A stretch of DNA of 64,000 nt from Bacteroidales bacterium SW299 (lineage in GTDB: Bacteria > Bacteroidota > Bacteroidia > Bacteroidales > Bacteroidaceae). Under the pieces are notes generated by a model. It saw only the letters and a list, made by a program, of their open reading frames with translations. It was not told the origin of the DNA and made no database searches. Position numbers and translations under genes: made by a program. Where the stretch lies: positions 62,001 through 126,000 of the forward strand of contig SDWH01000006.1 in the NCBI GenBank assembly GCA_019550975.1, in the 5' to 3' direction. Numbering within the stretch: the first letter of the stretch is position 1; each line of letters opens with the position of its first letter. Positions 24,272 through 33,751 of the stretch are shown here, one piece after another.

Positions 24272-25942
24272 TCAGTGGCTTGCCCGGCCGGAAAATTCGC
24301 CTCCGTCTGCCGGCGAAACGGCCTTGAACACCGGAAGCGGATGCTGGCTCTCGGTTTCAAATCCGTACCAGTAGCAGCAGCCGGATGCCGGATCGGAAAG
24401 ACAGCACAGGCGCATCTCCTTTTTGTATGTCCCGAACCGGATATCCCATTGCGGGGGAGGCGCAACGTGTTTGGTGCGCACCTTTTCGGCAGGAGCCTTT
24501 TTGAGCGACATGCCGGCTTCGATCCATGCCAGCGCAACGCCGGTAAGGTAAGCGGGGTAATGGCTGCGGCAGAACTCGTAGAGAATAACTCCGCGGCGTT
24601 CCAGTCCCAGCGGCTGGTCGGCTACTCCTGTCGCGATGAGGTGTTCCAGCAAATGCTTCAGAAAATCTTCTTCTCCCAGAATGAGCCTGCGGGTTATCTG
24701 CTGCCACGCTTTTGCATTGTAGAATCCGTCGATCAGCCGCGACAGTTGCCGGGCTGCCTGAAGCTCATGCGGTGTAATTTCACGTGTTTGCAGCACTTCG
24801 TAGGGAGGGAGCGGAGAATAGCATACGCCCAGTTCTGCGGCACGGCGGCGCATTTCGGTTCCCGGCAGCACTTTCAGCGATTCCAGCTGGATTTCGCCGG
24901 CATGGTAGGACGCCAGCGTCCGGATATCGTCAAAAATCTGTTGCAGACGGTATAGCGGAAGCCCCGCAATCAGATCGGCGTGCGTTTCCAGATTGTCCAG
25001 CGAGCAGAGGTAGCGGAGCCCTTCGAGCGAACTGTTCAGATCGCCTGCCCTGCGTGAAGTTGCGAGCACGTCTTCATGCAGGCTCTGTATGCCGGCCTCC
25101 AGATGGAGCAGTCCCTTCGGCATCGATGCAAGTTCCGCCTTCAGCTCTTCCGTAAGCAGTGCCGGATGTATTTCCAGATGGAAGCGGATGCCGGCAAATT
25201 CGCGGAACAGGCCGAGCAGTTCTTTGGCGCGGCGGCTGCTGTAGTTGAAGGTACGGTCAAGAATGCGGATATTCTTTATTCCGTGGCTGCTGATGGTTTC
25301 AATCCGTTTCCGTACGACTTCGATGGGCAGCGTGCGCACCGGCTTTTCTCCTCCGCTCACGCAGAAAGCGCATGTGTTGAAGCATCCCCGTGTCGTTTCG
25401 AGCTGCACGAACGGTTTTCCCCAGTTGAAGAACGGGCTCTCTTCCGGCAGGGCAAGGCGGTCGAAGTGCATGACGCGCGCCAGTCCGTTGTCGTGATACG
25501 CCCCCTTTTCGTCGAGGTAGCACAGCCCTTTTATGTCCGTCCATTTCTCTTTCTCCTGCCACACATCGAGCCATTGCGGAAAAGATTCTTCCCCCTCTCC
25601 CCTGAATACAACGTCGACAAAGCGGTTTTGCCTGAGAAAGCGTTCATTGCAGCCGAGAAATTCGGGTCCTCCCAGTGCCATTGCGCAGGCGGGAAGCAGC
25701 GCATGCACTCTTGCAAGTATGTGCATCAGCGCTTCGTGAGTGAAGAGCCAGCAGGTGGCTGCTACAAGATCGGGCTTGAGTCCGGCGACAGCCCCGGCTA
25801 TCATTCCCGGATTTTCGTTTATGGTTGCCGATACCACTTCCCACTTGCATCCGGTGTTGTTCATCACCTGCGCATGAAGCGCGGGCAGCGCAAGTGAAGA
25901 ATGTGCGTATGAACTGTTGAGGTCGAGCCAGAGAATCTTCAT
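24272..25942 (-). CDS. B12-binding-domain radical SAM protein (DUF4080 type)
   Basis: The 556-residue protein has an N-terminal Rossmann-like B12-binding domain (residues 1-130, with ALGGPEFLGC and DVVFRGEGEESFP). A radical SAM core follows with the cluster motif CFNTCAFC (Cys187, Cys191, Cys194), then LHLEAGIQS and DLIAGLP. A long C-terminal region matches the DUF4080-type tail. The domain order suggests a cobalamin-dependent methyltransferase or C-C bond-forming enzyme, but the substrate is unknown and the usual cobalamin-ligating histidine is not clear. The MITE-like element lies only 18 bases upstream of its start codon. Confidence 0.85.
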   Translation of the reverse strand: MKILWLDLNSSYAHSSLALPALHAQVMNNTGCKWEVVSATINENPGMIAGAVAGLKPDLVAATCWLFTHEALMHILARVHALLPACAMALGGPEFLGCNERFLRQNRFVDVVFRGEGEESFPQWLDVWQEKEKWTDIKGLCYLDEKGAYHDNGLARVMHFDRLALPEESPFFNWGKPFVQLETTRGCFNTCAFCVSGGEKPVRTLPIEVVRKRIETISSHGIKNIRILDRTFNYSSRRAKELLGLFREFAGIRFHLEIHPALLTEELKAELASMPKGLLHLEAGIQSLHEDVLATSRRAGDLNSSLEGLRYLCSLDNLETHADLIAGLPLYRLQQIFDDIRTLASYHAGEIQLESLKVLPGTEMRRRAAELGVCYSPLPPYEVLQTREITPHELQAARQLSRLIDGFYNAKAWQQITRRLILGEEDFLKHLLEHLIATGVADQPLGLERRGVILYEFCRSHYPAYLTGVALAWIEAGMSLKKAPAEKVRTKHVAPPPQWDIRFGTYKKEMRLCCLSDPASGCCYWYGFETESQHPLPVFKAVSPADGGEFSGRASH

Positions 25943-25960
25943 AGAAGTGCAGGGAGATTA

Positions 25961-26154
25961 AGAAACTGTTTTGAATTTCTCCAAAAAGTTTTTCTTGGCT
26001 TGATGTGTTCGTTTTCGTGTGTGCTTTGGGCTATTTTTTGGTCTTTTCCGCTTCTGTTCTTCGTCAGATAGCCCGCTATCTTCCTCATCACACAAACGGA
26101 AATGCCTCAAAAACTCATCCCAAATCAGCACACGATAAATTCAAAACAGTTTCT
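25961..26154. mobile_element. MITE-like element with 18-bp terminal inverted repeats
   Basis: A 194-base block is bounded by perfect 18-base inverted repeats: agaaactgttttgaattt at 25961-25978 and its complement at 26137-26154. Between them the minus strand has a 60-codon open frame (26140 down to a TAA at 25958) reading IYRVLIWDEFLRHFRLCDEE and then a basic KRKRPK...RKRTHQAKKN tail ending KFKTVS. There is no start codon, so it looks like the coding remnant of a larger transposable element. No clear target-site duplication is visible. A full-length relative elsewhere in the genome would supply the transposase. Confidence 0.65.
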
Positions 26155-26157
26155 AAA

Positions 26158-26192
26158 AGAAAAGAGGAAGTGCCAGAGAGAAAAGTTTCGGC
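26158..26192 (-). terminator. Terminator after prs
   Basis: A 13-bp stem with one mismatch (26162-26174 with 26180-26192) is followed on the minus strand by a T-rich stretch. It lies just outside the MITE-like element. Confidence 0.5.
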
Positions 26193-26235
26193 ACGTCCTC
26201 TTCCTTGTATGTTATGTTGTTTGATTCCGGTTCCG

Positions 26236-27174
26236 TCAGATCAGATACTGCGAGCTGATGGATTCGTTTGTCATCACGCGGTGGATTGTTTCAGCAAACA
26301 TGTCGGCGATGGAAAGCTGTTTCACCTTCGCGCAACGGAGCGAGTAGGGGATGCTGTCGGTAAAGACAATTTCCTCCAGCTCTGAGTTCTGTACACGCTC
26401 TGAAGCCGGGCCCGACATGACACAGTGTGAAGCGATTGCGCGCACGGAACGTGCTCCTGCTTCCTTCATGATGTCAGCCGCCTTGGTGATGGTTCCCGCT
26501 GTGTCGACCATGTCGTCGATCAGAATCACGTTCTTGTCCTTCACATCTCCGATGATCTGCATGGAAGCCACGACATTTGCTTTCTCGCGTGTCTTGTGGC
26601 ACAGCACCAGAGGCACGTCAAGGAACTTCGCATAGGTGCTGGCACGCTTCGATCCGCCTACGTCGGGCGTTGCGATAACCAGATTCTCCAGATTGAGTGA
26701 CTGGATGTAGGGAGCGAAGATGGTTGAAGCGTACAGGTGGTCGACAGGGATGTCGAAGAAGCCTTGAATCTGGTCGGCATGCAGGTCCATCGTAATCAGA
26801 CGGTCGATTCCAGCCACGCTCAGCAGGTCGGCCACGAGTTTTGCGCCGATGGAAACGCGCGGTTTGTCTTTGCGGTCCTGACGCGCCCAGCCGAAATACG
26901 GGATAACGGCGATGATGCTCTTTGCAGAGGCGCGTTTCGCCGCGTCAATCATCAGGAGAAGTTCCATCAGGTTGTCTGAATTCGGGAAGGTCGACTGTAC
27001 CAGAAATACATACTGTCCACGAATTGATTCTTCGTAAGATACTGCAAATTCGCCGTCGGCAAAGTGGGTGATGTTCATGTTGCCCAGTTCGCATCCCAGG
27101 CTCTTGCAGATCTTTTCAGCAAGGTATCTCGAATTTGTACCCGAGAATACTTTAAAAGGTGTTGTTGCGCTCAT
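26236..27174 (-). CDS. prs: Ribose-phosphate pyrophosphokinase
   Basis: The 312-residue enzyme has the class I PRPP synthetase landmarks: FSGTNSRYLAEKIC, the adenine-binding region VFLVQSTFPNSDNLMELLLM, the PYFGWARQDRK catalytic-flexible segment, and the PRPP-binding loop DDMVDTAGT. It makes PRPP from ribose-5-phosphate and ATP for nucleotide, histidine and NAD synthesis. The ATG at 27174 gives MSATTPFKVF; the upstream codons have no family resemblance. A TAACTTTG promoter lies 34 bases upstream and a hairpin ends the gene. Confidence 0.95.
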   Translation of the reverse strand: MSATTPFKVFSGTNSRYLAEKICKSLGCELGNMNITHFADGEFAVSYEESIRGQYVFLVQSTFPNSDNLMELLLMIDAAKRASAKSIIAVIPYFGWARQDRKDKPRVSIGAKLVADLLSVAGIDRLITMDLHADQIQGFFDIPVDHLYASTIFAPYIQSLNLENLVIATPDVGGSKRASTYAKFLDVPLVLCHKTREKANVVASMQIIGDVKDKNVILIDDMVDTAGTITKAADIMKEAGARSVRAIASHCVMSGPASERVQNSELEEIVFTDSIPYSLRCAKVKQLSIADMFAETIHRVMTNESISSQYLI

Positions 27175-27207
27175 TTGATTATATAGATATATTGCCTTAT
27201 AATGATG

Positions 27208-27238
27208 CAAAGTTAGTCCATTTCTGTCAAGCAGACAA
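27208..27238 (-). promoter_or_regulatory. Promoter for prs
   Basis: On the minus strand, TAACTTTG (27208-27215) lies 20 bases downstream of TTG (27236-27238), the usual Bacteroidota layout. Confidence 0.6.
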
Positions 27239-27266
27239 GTTATCGGACAGAAATTTGTTGCAGGAT

Positions 27267-27875
27267 TCAGTCTGCCAGCTCCTTCAGCTTCTTGAAGTGG
27301 GCCAGGAGAGGCTGGTAGTTATAGTCGGAAGCGGGATTGAACTTGTTCCACAGGTCGCCGAGAACGGCGGCTCCTCCGAATCCGAAGTCCTTTATACGCA
27401 GCATGTTCTCTTCGTTCACTCCGCCCAATGCGATCACCTTCTTGTCGATGATGCCTTTTGCCGCCGCCTCGCGTATTCCCTCCGGAGTAAAGGCAGCATG
27501 GCGTCCTTCCTTCGAAATGCTGTCGAAGACAGGGCTCAAGAACACATAGTCGCAGGTCTTTTTGTCGGCCATGACTTCTTCAAGCGTGTGGCACGATGCG
27601 CTGATGTGCCCGGTATAGTTGTCGGGAACCAGCGGATTGCGGTGGTTCAGGTGGATTCCTTTCAGGTTATACTCATCCTTCAGATAAAAGTGGTCGTGCA
27701 CGACGATCCGTTTGCGGTATTTTTCCGGAATCAGTGTCAGAAGCCTCTCTGCATAGACAGGCGGCGTATCCGGCTTGCGCAAATGAAGAATATCCAGCCC
27801 TGCATCGAACAAAGCCGTAAGAATTTTGTCTTCTTCGACAAAATAATTGGGGGTTGTGATAACTATCAGTTTCAT
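27267..27875 (-). CDS. Second thiamine-phosphate-synthase-like protein (ThiE/TenI family)
   Basis: The 202-residue protein has the ThiE/TenI TIM-barrel pattern: MKLIVITTPNYFVEE, DILHLRKPD (a phosphate-side strand), VVHDHF, KGIHLNHRN, SASCHTLEEV, YVFLSPVFDSISKEG and KVIALGGV. It is more divergent than the ThiE at the head of the operon: the family's usual motif QLR(E/M)K reads HLRKPD. It may be an aminase or TenI-type helper rather than a true ThiE. It follows thiF by 56 bases but has its own TAACTTTG box, so it could be expressed separately from the riboswitch-controlled genes. Confidence 0.8.
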   Translation of the reverse strand: MKLIVITTPNYFVEEDKILTALFDAGLDILHLRKPDTPPVYAERLLTLIPEKYRKRIVVHDHFYLKDEYNLKGIHLNHRNPLVPDNYTGHISASCHTLEEVMADKKTCDYVFLSPVFDSISKEGRHAAFTPEGIREAAAKGIIDKKVIALGGVNEENMLRIKDFGFGGAAVLGDLWNKFNPASDYNYQPLLAHFKKLKELAD

Positions 27876-27896
27876 TCAAATTCGTAAAAAGTCGCG

Positions 27897-27904
27897 CAAA
27901 GTTA
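27897..27904 (-). promoter_or_regulatory. -7 box for the second ThiE-like gene
   Basis: On the minus strand this reads TAACTTTG, 21 bases before the ATG. The -33 match is poor (a TTTG only 11 bases upstream). Confidence 0.45.
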
Positions 27905-27931
27905 ATACGCTTGCCCAAATTATCCTAATGT

Positions 27932-28654
27932 TTACAGGGAAATCGTGTGCGTTTCCAGCGTTTTCAGGTTGATGTGCCACAGTTTTCCGCTCAGCGTATC
28001 TCCATATCCGAGAATAAGCTTGAGGGTTTCGCTGGCCTCCACACACCCGATGATGCCGGGCGTAACCCCCAGAACAGCTTTCGACGGGTGCGGCTGCGCA
28101 AGCATCCCTTCCTCGTCGGGAAACAGGTCGCGGTAGGTAGGTCCTCCCTGATGGTTGAAAACGGCTACCTGCCCGTCGAACTCACGGATAGCGCCGTAAA
28201 CATAAGGTTTGTTCAGCTGCACGCACGTGTCGTTGATAAGATAGCGGGTGGCGAAATTGTCGCATCCGTCTACAACGATGTCATATCCGGCGATGATCCG
28301 GGCAGCGTTGGCGGGTGTCAGCCTTTCAGGATAAGCTTCAACCTGAATGGTATGGTTCAGGGCCTTCAGCCGTTTCTGCGCACAGAGTGCCTTCATCATT
28401 CCCGTTTCGGCTTCTGAATAGAGCACTTGCCGTTGGAGATTGCTTTCGCTGACCACATCGTCGTCTGCCAGGCCGATGTGACCGACTCCGGCTCCTGCCA
28501 GATAAAGGGCTATGGGCGAGCCCAGCCCGCCTGCACCGACAATCAGCACTTTTGCTTCTTTCAGTTTCTGCTGGCCTTCATCGCCTATCTCTTCAAGCAG
28601 AATCTGCCGGCTGTAGCGTTCTTTTTCGTGTGGGGATAGTGTGTTCATGAGCAT
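27932..28654 (-). CDS. thiF: ThiF-type adenylyltransferase, without the usual cysteines
   Basis: The 240-residue protein has the E1-like core: RYSRQI, the ATP loop GAGGLGSPIALYLAGAG, NLQRQVLY, and GCDNFATRYLIND. In the thi operon it should adenylate the C-terminal glycine of ThiS. Odd features: the two CxxC zinc pairs and the catalytic-loop cysteine of E. coli ThiF are absent; the first pair's place reads TYRD. The ATP-binding residues appear intact. Either ATG (28654 or 28648) could start it. It follows thiH by 102 bases that contain a large hairpin. Confidence 0.85.
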   Translation of the reverse strand: MLMNTLSPHEKERYSRQILLEEIGDEGQQKLKEAKVLIVGAGGLGSPIALYLAGAGVGHIGLADDDVVSESNLQRQVLYSEAETGMMKALCAQKRLKALNHTIQVEAYPERLTPANAARIIAGYDIVVDGCDNFATRYLINDTCVQLNKPYVYGAIREFDGQVAVFNHQGGPTYRDLFPDEEGMLAQPHPSKAVLGVTPGIIGCVEASETLKLILGYGDTLSGKLWHINLKTLETHTISL

Positions 28655-28671
28655 GTTTCTTTACGTGTTGG

Positions 28672-28734
28672 AACCAGAGGCGCAAAGGCGCAAGCTTCCT
28701 TCGTTTCTCCGCTTGCGCTCCGGTGCCTCTGGTT
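28672..28734 (-). other. Large hairpin between thiH and thiF
   Basis: A 10-bp outer stem (28672-28681 with 28725-28734) and an 8-bp inner stem (28688-28695 with 28711-28718) enclose a 15-base loop. There is no T-run, so it looks like an mRNA processing, stability or partial-termination element inside the operon rather than an operon end. Confidence 0.6.
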
Positions 28735-28756
28735 GGGTTTTGCTGTTCGTTTATTT

Positions 28757-29905
28757 TCAGCCGTGCACTGCTGCCGGGCGGATGTGGGACACATGATCGA
28801 ACGAGGCGTCCCAGTCCTTCCATACGGGTTCGCGCCCTACGGCCTTCAAAGCCTTTTCCACTTCAGCCGCTGTGCGGTCGTCGCTTATGTGGAACTGCTC
28901 CAGCGCCTGCGGATAGGTGTAATAGCCTCCCGGTTCCGTCTTGCTTTCCGCACTCATGGTCGTCACGCCCAGCGAAGCCATGTGGTCGCGGATATAAGCC
29001 GGTTCGCGGGTTGAATAGGATATGTCTACATCATGGTCAAAGATACGCATGGCAAACGTAACCTGTGCCAGTTCCTTGTCGCTCATGATGACGTTCGGCT
29101 GGAATCCTTCGTTTTCGGCAGGGCGCATGCGCGGGAAGTTGACGCTGTATTTTGTTTTCCAGTAATGTTTCTGCAAGTAGCGCAGGTGGTATGCCATCAT
29201 GGTGACATCCGTGCGCCAGTCCTCCAGTCCGATCAGCACGCCCATTCCGATGGAGTGAACTCCTGCCTGTCCCATCCGGTCGAAGCCGTTTACGCGCCAT
29301 TCGAATTTCGACTTCATGCCGCGCGGGTGATAAATTTTGTACCGCTCCTTGTGGTACGTTTCCTGAAAGCAGATCACCCCGTTCATTCCATGCTTCACAA
29401 GTTCGGCATACTCTTCTGTCTTGAGCGGCATCACTTCAATCTTCAGGTTCGAGAAATAAGGCTTTGCCAGATCGAGCGCCTTTGCCAGATACGGCACGCC
29501 CGCTTTGGCCGGATTCTCTCCGGTCACGATCAGCAGGTTTTCGAAAGGCGCCAGCTTCTTGATCGCCTTGTATTCGTTTTCGATTTCTTCGGCAGTGAGA
29601 ATGGTGCGCGCCATCGGATTGCTGATATGGAATCCGCAATATACGCATGAATTTGTGCATGAGTTTGTGAGATACAGCGGAATGAACATCGAGATGGTTT
29701 TTCCGAAGCGTTCTTCCGTATATTTCCTGCTGAGCCGTGCCATCGGCTCCAGGTATTTTTCGGCAGCCGGCGAGATGAGAGCCATGAAATCATCCACGTC
29801 GCAATGAGATTTGCCGAGAGCGCGGAGCACATCCGCCTCGGTTTTCGAATAGATGGCTTCGGTTGTCTTCTCCCAGCTTATTTTTTCTAATTCGTCACTA
29901 AACAT
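28757..29905 (-). CDS. thiH: 2-iminoacetate synthase (tyrosine lyase)
   Basis: The 382-residue radical SAM enzyme carries CTNSCVYC (Cys83, Cys87, Cys90) in the expected position after SMFIPLYLTNS, then ENLLIVTGENP, GVICFQETYH, SIGMGVLIGLEDWRTD and PRMRPAEN. It splits tyrosine to give 2-iminoacetate for the thiazole ring of thiamine, working with ThiG and sulfur-carrying ThiS. The ATG at 29905 is preferred; the frame continues upstream only through a TTG codon. It lies 81 bases after thiC, with a hairpin in the gap. Confidence 0.95.
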   Translation of the reverse strand: MFSDELEKISWEKTTEAIYSKTEADVLRALGKSHCDVDDFMALISPAAEKYLEPMARLSRKYTEERFGKTISMFIPLYLTNSCTNSCVYCGFHISNPMARTILTAEEIENEYKAIKKLAPFENLLIVTGENPAKAGVPYLAKALDLAKPYFSNLKIEVMPLKTEEYAELVKHGMNGVICFQETYHKERYKIYHPRGMKSKFEWRVNGFDRMGQAGVHSIGMGVLIGLEDWRTDVTMMAYHLRYLQKHYWKTKYSVNFPRMRPAENEGFQPNVIMSDKELAQVTFAMRIFDHDVDISYSTREPAYIRDHMASLGVTTMSAESKTEPGGYYTYPQALEQFHISDDRTAAEVEKALKAVGREPVWKDWDASFDHVSHIRPAAVHG

Positions 29906-29941
29906 GTTGTGAATGAACAATTAAAAGTTTGCGGTCGGTAG

Positions 29942-29976
29942 CGGAATGGACCGGACTCCCTTTGCCGGTCATTCCG
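29942..29976 (-). other. Hairpin between thiC and thiH
   Basis: Arms 29942-29954 and 29965-29976 pair over 12 bp with one bulged base and a ~10-base loop. There is no T-run. With the hairpin between thiH and thiF, two consecutive junctions of this operon carry strong stems. Confidence 0.55.
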
Positions 29977-29985
29977 TTATCAATG

Positions 29986-32485
<2,500 letters not shown>

Positions 32486-32519
32486 TTCGGTTATCTGTTT
32501 ATGTTTTGTTGTTGTTTGT

Positions 32520-33149
32520 TCAGATTGCTGTCTGGCTGACAAGCGAAACAATTCTGCGCGTTTCGGCCACAGGATCTTCCGCGCGCAGGATGGAGCCGCT
32601 CAGGGCAATGCCCGACACGCCGGTCTGCATGACAGCCGGGATGTCATCATAGGTGATTCCTCCGATGGCGACGACAGGCAGGGAGATTCCCTCCTCTTTC
32701 ATGCGCGCAATGATTTCGCGGTATCCGTCCAGTCCGAGAATCGGGCTGAGCTGCTTCTTGGTTGTGGTAAAGCGGAACGGTCCGCATCCGATGTAGTCGG
32801 CTCCGGCTTCAGCGTGCGCCTTCACGTCCTCAAACGTGTTTGCCGTTCCTCCGATGATGTAGCCTTTTCCGAGCATCCTGCGCGCTTCGGCAACCGGCAT
32901 GTCGTGCTTTCCTAAATGCACGCCGTCGGCATGTATCTTTTTCGCCAGTTCCACCTGGTCGTCAAGGATAAATGTTGCGCCATATTCCCTGCAGAGCGGC
33001 TGGATGCGCAGCGCTTCTTTTTCGATTTCTTCCACGTCCGCGTCTTTCATGCGCAGCTGAATCCACCGGCACCCTCCTTCGAGGGCAATGCGCGCCGAGT
33101 CAGAATAAGAATACTTGGCGGTGAAATGTGTAATGAACTGAAGTTTCAT
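32520..33149 (-). CDS. thiE: Thiamine-phosphate synthase
   Basis: The 209-residue protein has the ThiE markers [70 protein letters not shown] and [27 protein letters not shown]. It joins HMP-PP and thiazole phosphate to make thiamine phosphate. It starts three bases after thiS ends, so the two are tightly coupled. Confidence 0.95.
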   Translation of the reverse strand: MKLQFITHFTAKYSYSDSARIALEGGCRWIQLRMKDADVEEIEKEALRIQPLCREYGATFILDDQVELAKKIHADGVHLGKHDMPVAEARRMLGKGYIIGGTANTFEDVKAHAEAGADYIGCGPFRFTTTKKQLSPILGLDGYREIIARMKEEGISLPVVAIGGITYDDIPAVMQTGVSGIALSGSILRAEDPVAETRRIVSLVSQTAI

Positions 33150-33152
33150 TTT

Positions 33153-33353
33153 CTACCCTCCGCATGCAGCTTTGATGATCACCAGGCTGTCGCCCGGCTG
33201 CAATGTCTGTTCTTCCCACTGCGTGCGCGGCACCATGCGGTTGTGCAGTGCGATTGCCACTCCTTGAGCCGGCAGTTCCAGCTGGCGGGCCAGGTCGGCA
33301 ACGGTGCTTCCTTCCGCCAGTTCCGTTTCTTTGTTATTTACCAATACTTTCAT
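33153..33353 (-). CDS. thiS: Sulfur carrier protein ThiS
   Basis: The 66-residue ubiquitin-like protein begins MKVLVNNKETELAEGSTVADL and ends ACGG; the last glycine is adenylated by ThiF and then carries sulfur to ThiG. It is the first gene of the operon, about 75 bases after the riboswitch, a gap wide enough for the expression platform. Confidence 0.96.
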   Translation of the reverse strand: MKVLVNNKETELAEGSTVADLARQLELPAQGVAIALHNRMVPRTQWEEQTLQPGDSLVIIKAACGG

Positions 33354-33427
33354 AATCAGTTGGGTTTAAGGATGAAAACTGCAAAGAGGCGCAGAAGGAC
33401 GGGAAAATCTGAAAAGAAACTTTAGCG

Positions 33428-33508
33428 AACAATCCCTTCGTCGGTACTAACCGCATCAGGTTCGTAGGGTATGATCTCAGCCCGTCCGGTAGGGCACCCC
33501 TTTGTTTT
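33428..33508 (-). promoter_or_regulatory. TPP riboswitch controlling the thi operon
   Basis: On the minus strand the element reads CAAAGGGGTGCC at its 5' end, then GGGCTGAGATCATACCC, then GAACCTGATGCGGTTAGTAC and CGACGAAGGGATTG. These are the conserved blocks of the THI element, whose helices close around TPP. It should lower thi expression when thiamine pyrophosphate is plentiful. It begins about 10 bases from the expected transcription start and ends ~75 bases before thiS. I see no intrinsic terminator in the gap, so translational control is plausible. Confidence 0.95.
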
Positions 33509-33516
33509 GTCGTCTG

Positions 33517-33524
33517 CAAATATA
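33517..33524 (-). promoter_or_regulatory. -7 box for the thi operon
   Basis: On the minus strand this reads TATATTTG, just upstream of the riboswitch. The -33 element is not clear. Confidence 0.5.
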
Positions 33525-33602
33525 AGAATAAAAATAAGAATGCAGGCTTTTGGAGGAGAAAATAATCTTTCAGGGAATCTTTTTTGCCGCGGAGGAATCT
33601 TT

Positions 33603-33682
33603 ATCTCCAGCTTGGATATGCAAATCTCCAGCCTAAAGACATGCATCTCCAGCTTGAAGATACATATCTCCAGACTGGAGAT
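33603..33682. repeat. Degenerate 21-bp tandem repeat array upstream of the thi promoter
   Basis: Four units start with ATCTCCAG or ATCTCCAGC-like sequence at 33603, 33624, 33645 and 33666, an exact 21-base spacing. The fourth unit contains a perfect dyad, ATCTCCAG-A-CTGGAGAT (33666-33682). It lies between the mksB stop (33752) and the thi promoter. Confidence 0.75.
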
Positions 33683-33751
33683 AAAGACTGTTTCCGGAAA
33701 AGCTGCGTCTTTTGCCCCGGTTTCCGCAAATCCGCGGGCCTTTCCGGACAA

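Noticed and set aside
23998-24537. N-terminal extension of the flavin reductase frame by about 180 codons
   Set aside because: It runs over the radical SAM gene's 3' end and the 21-bp repeats; the family start is at 23997.
26005-26385. Plus-strand 126-codon frame through the MITE-like element and the prs 3' end
   Set aside because: It crosses the inverted repeat and then runs antisense to prs; no family resemblance.
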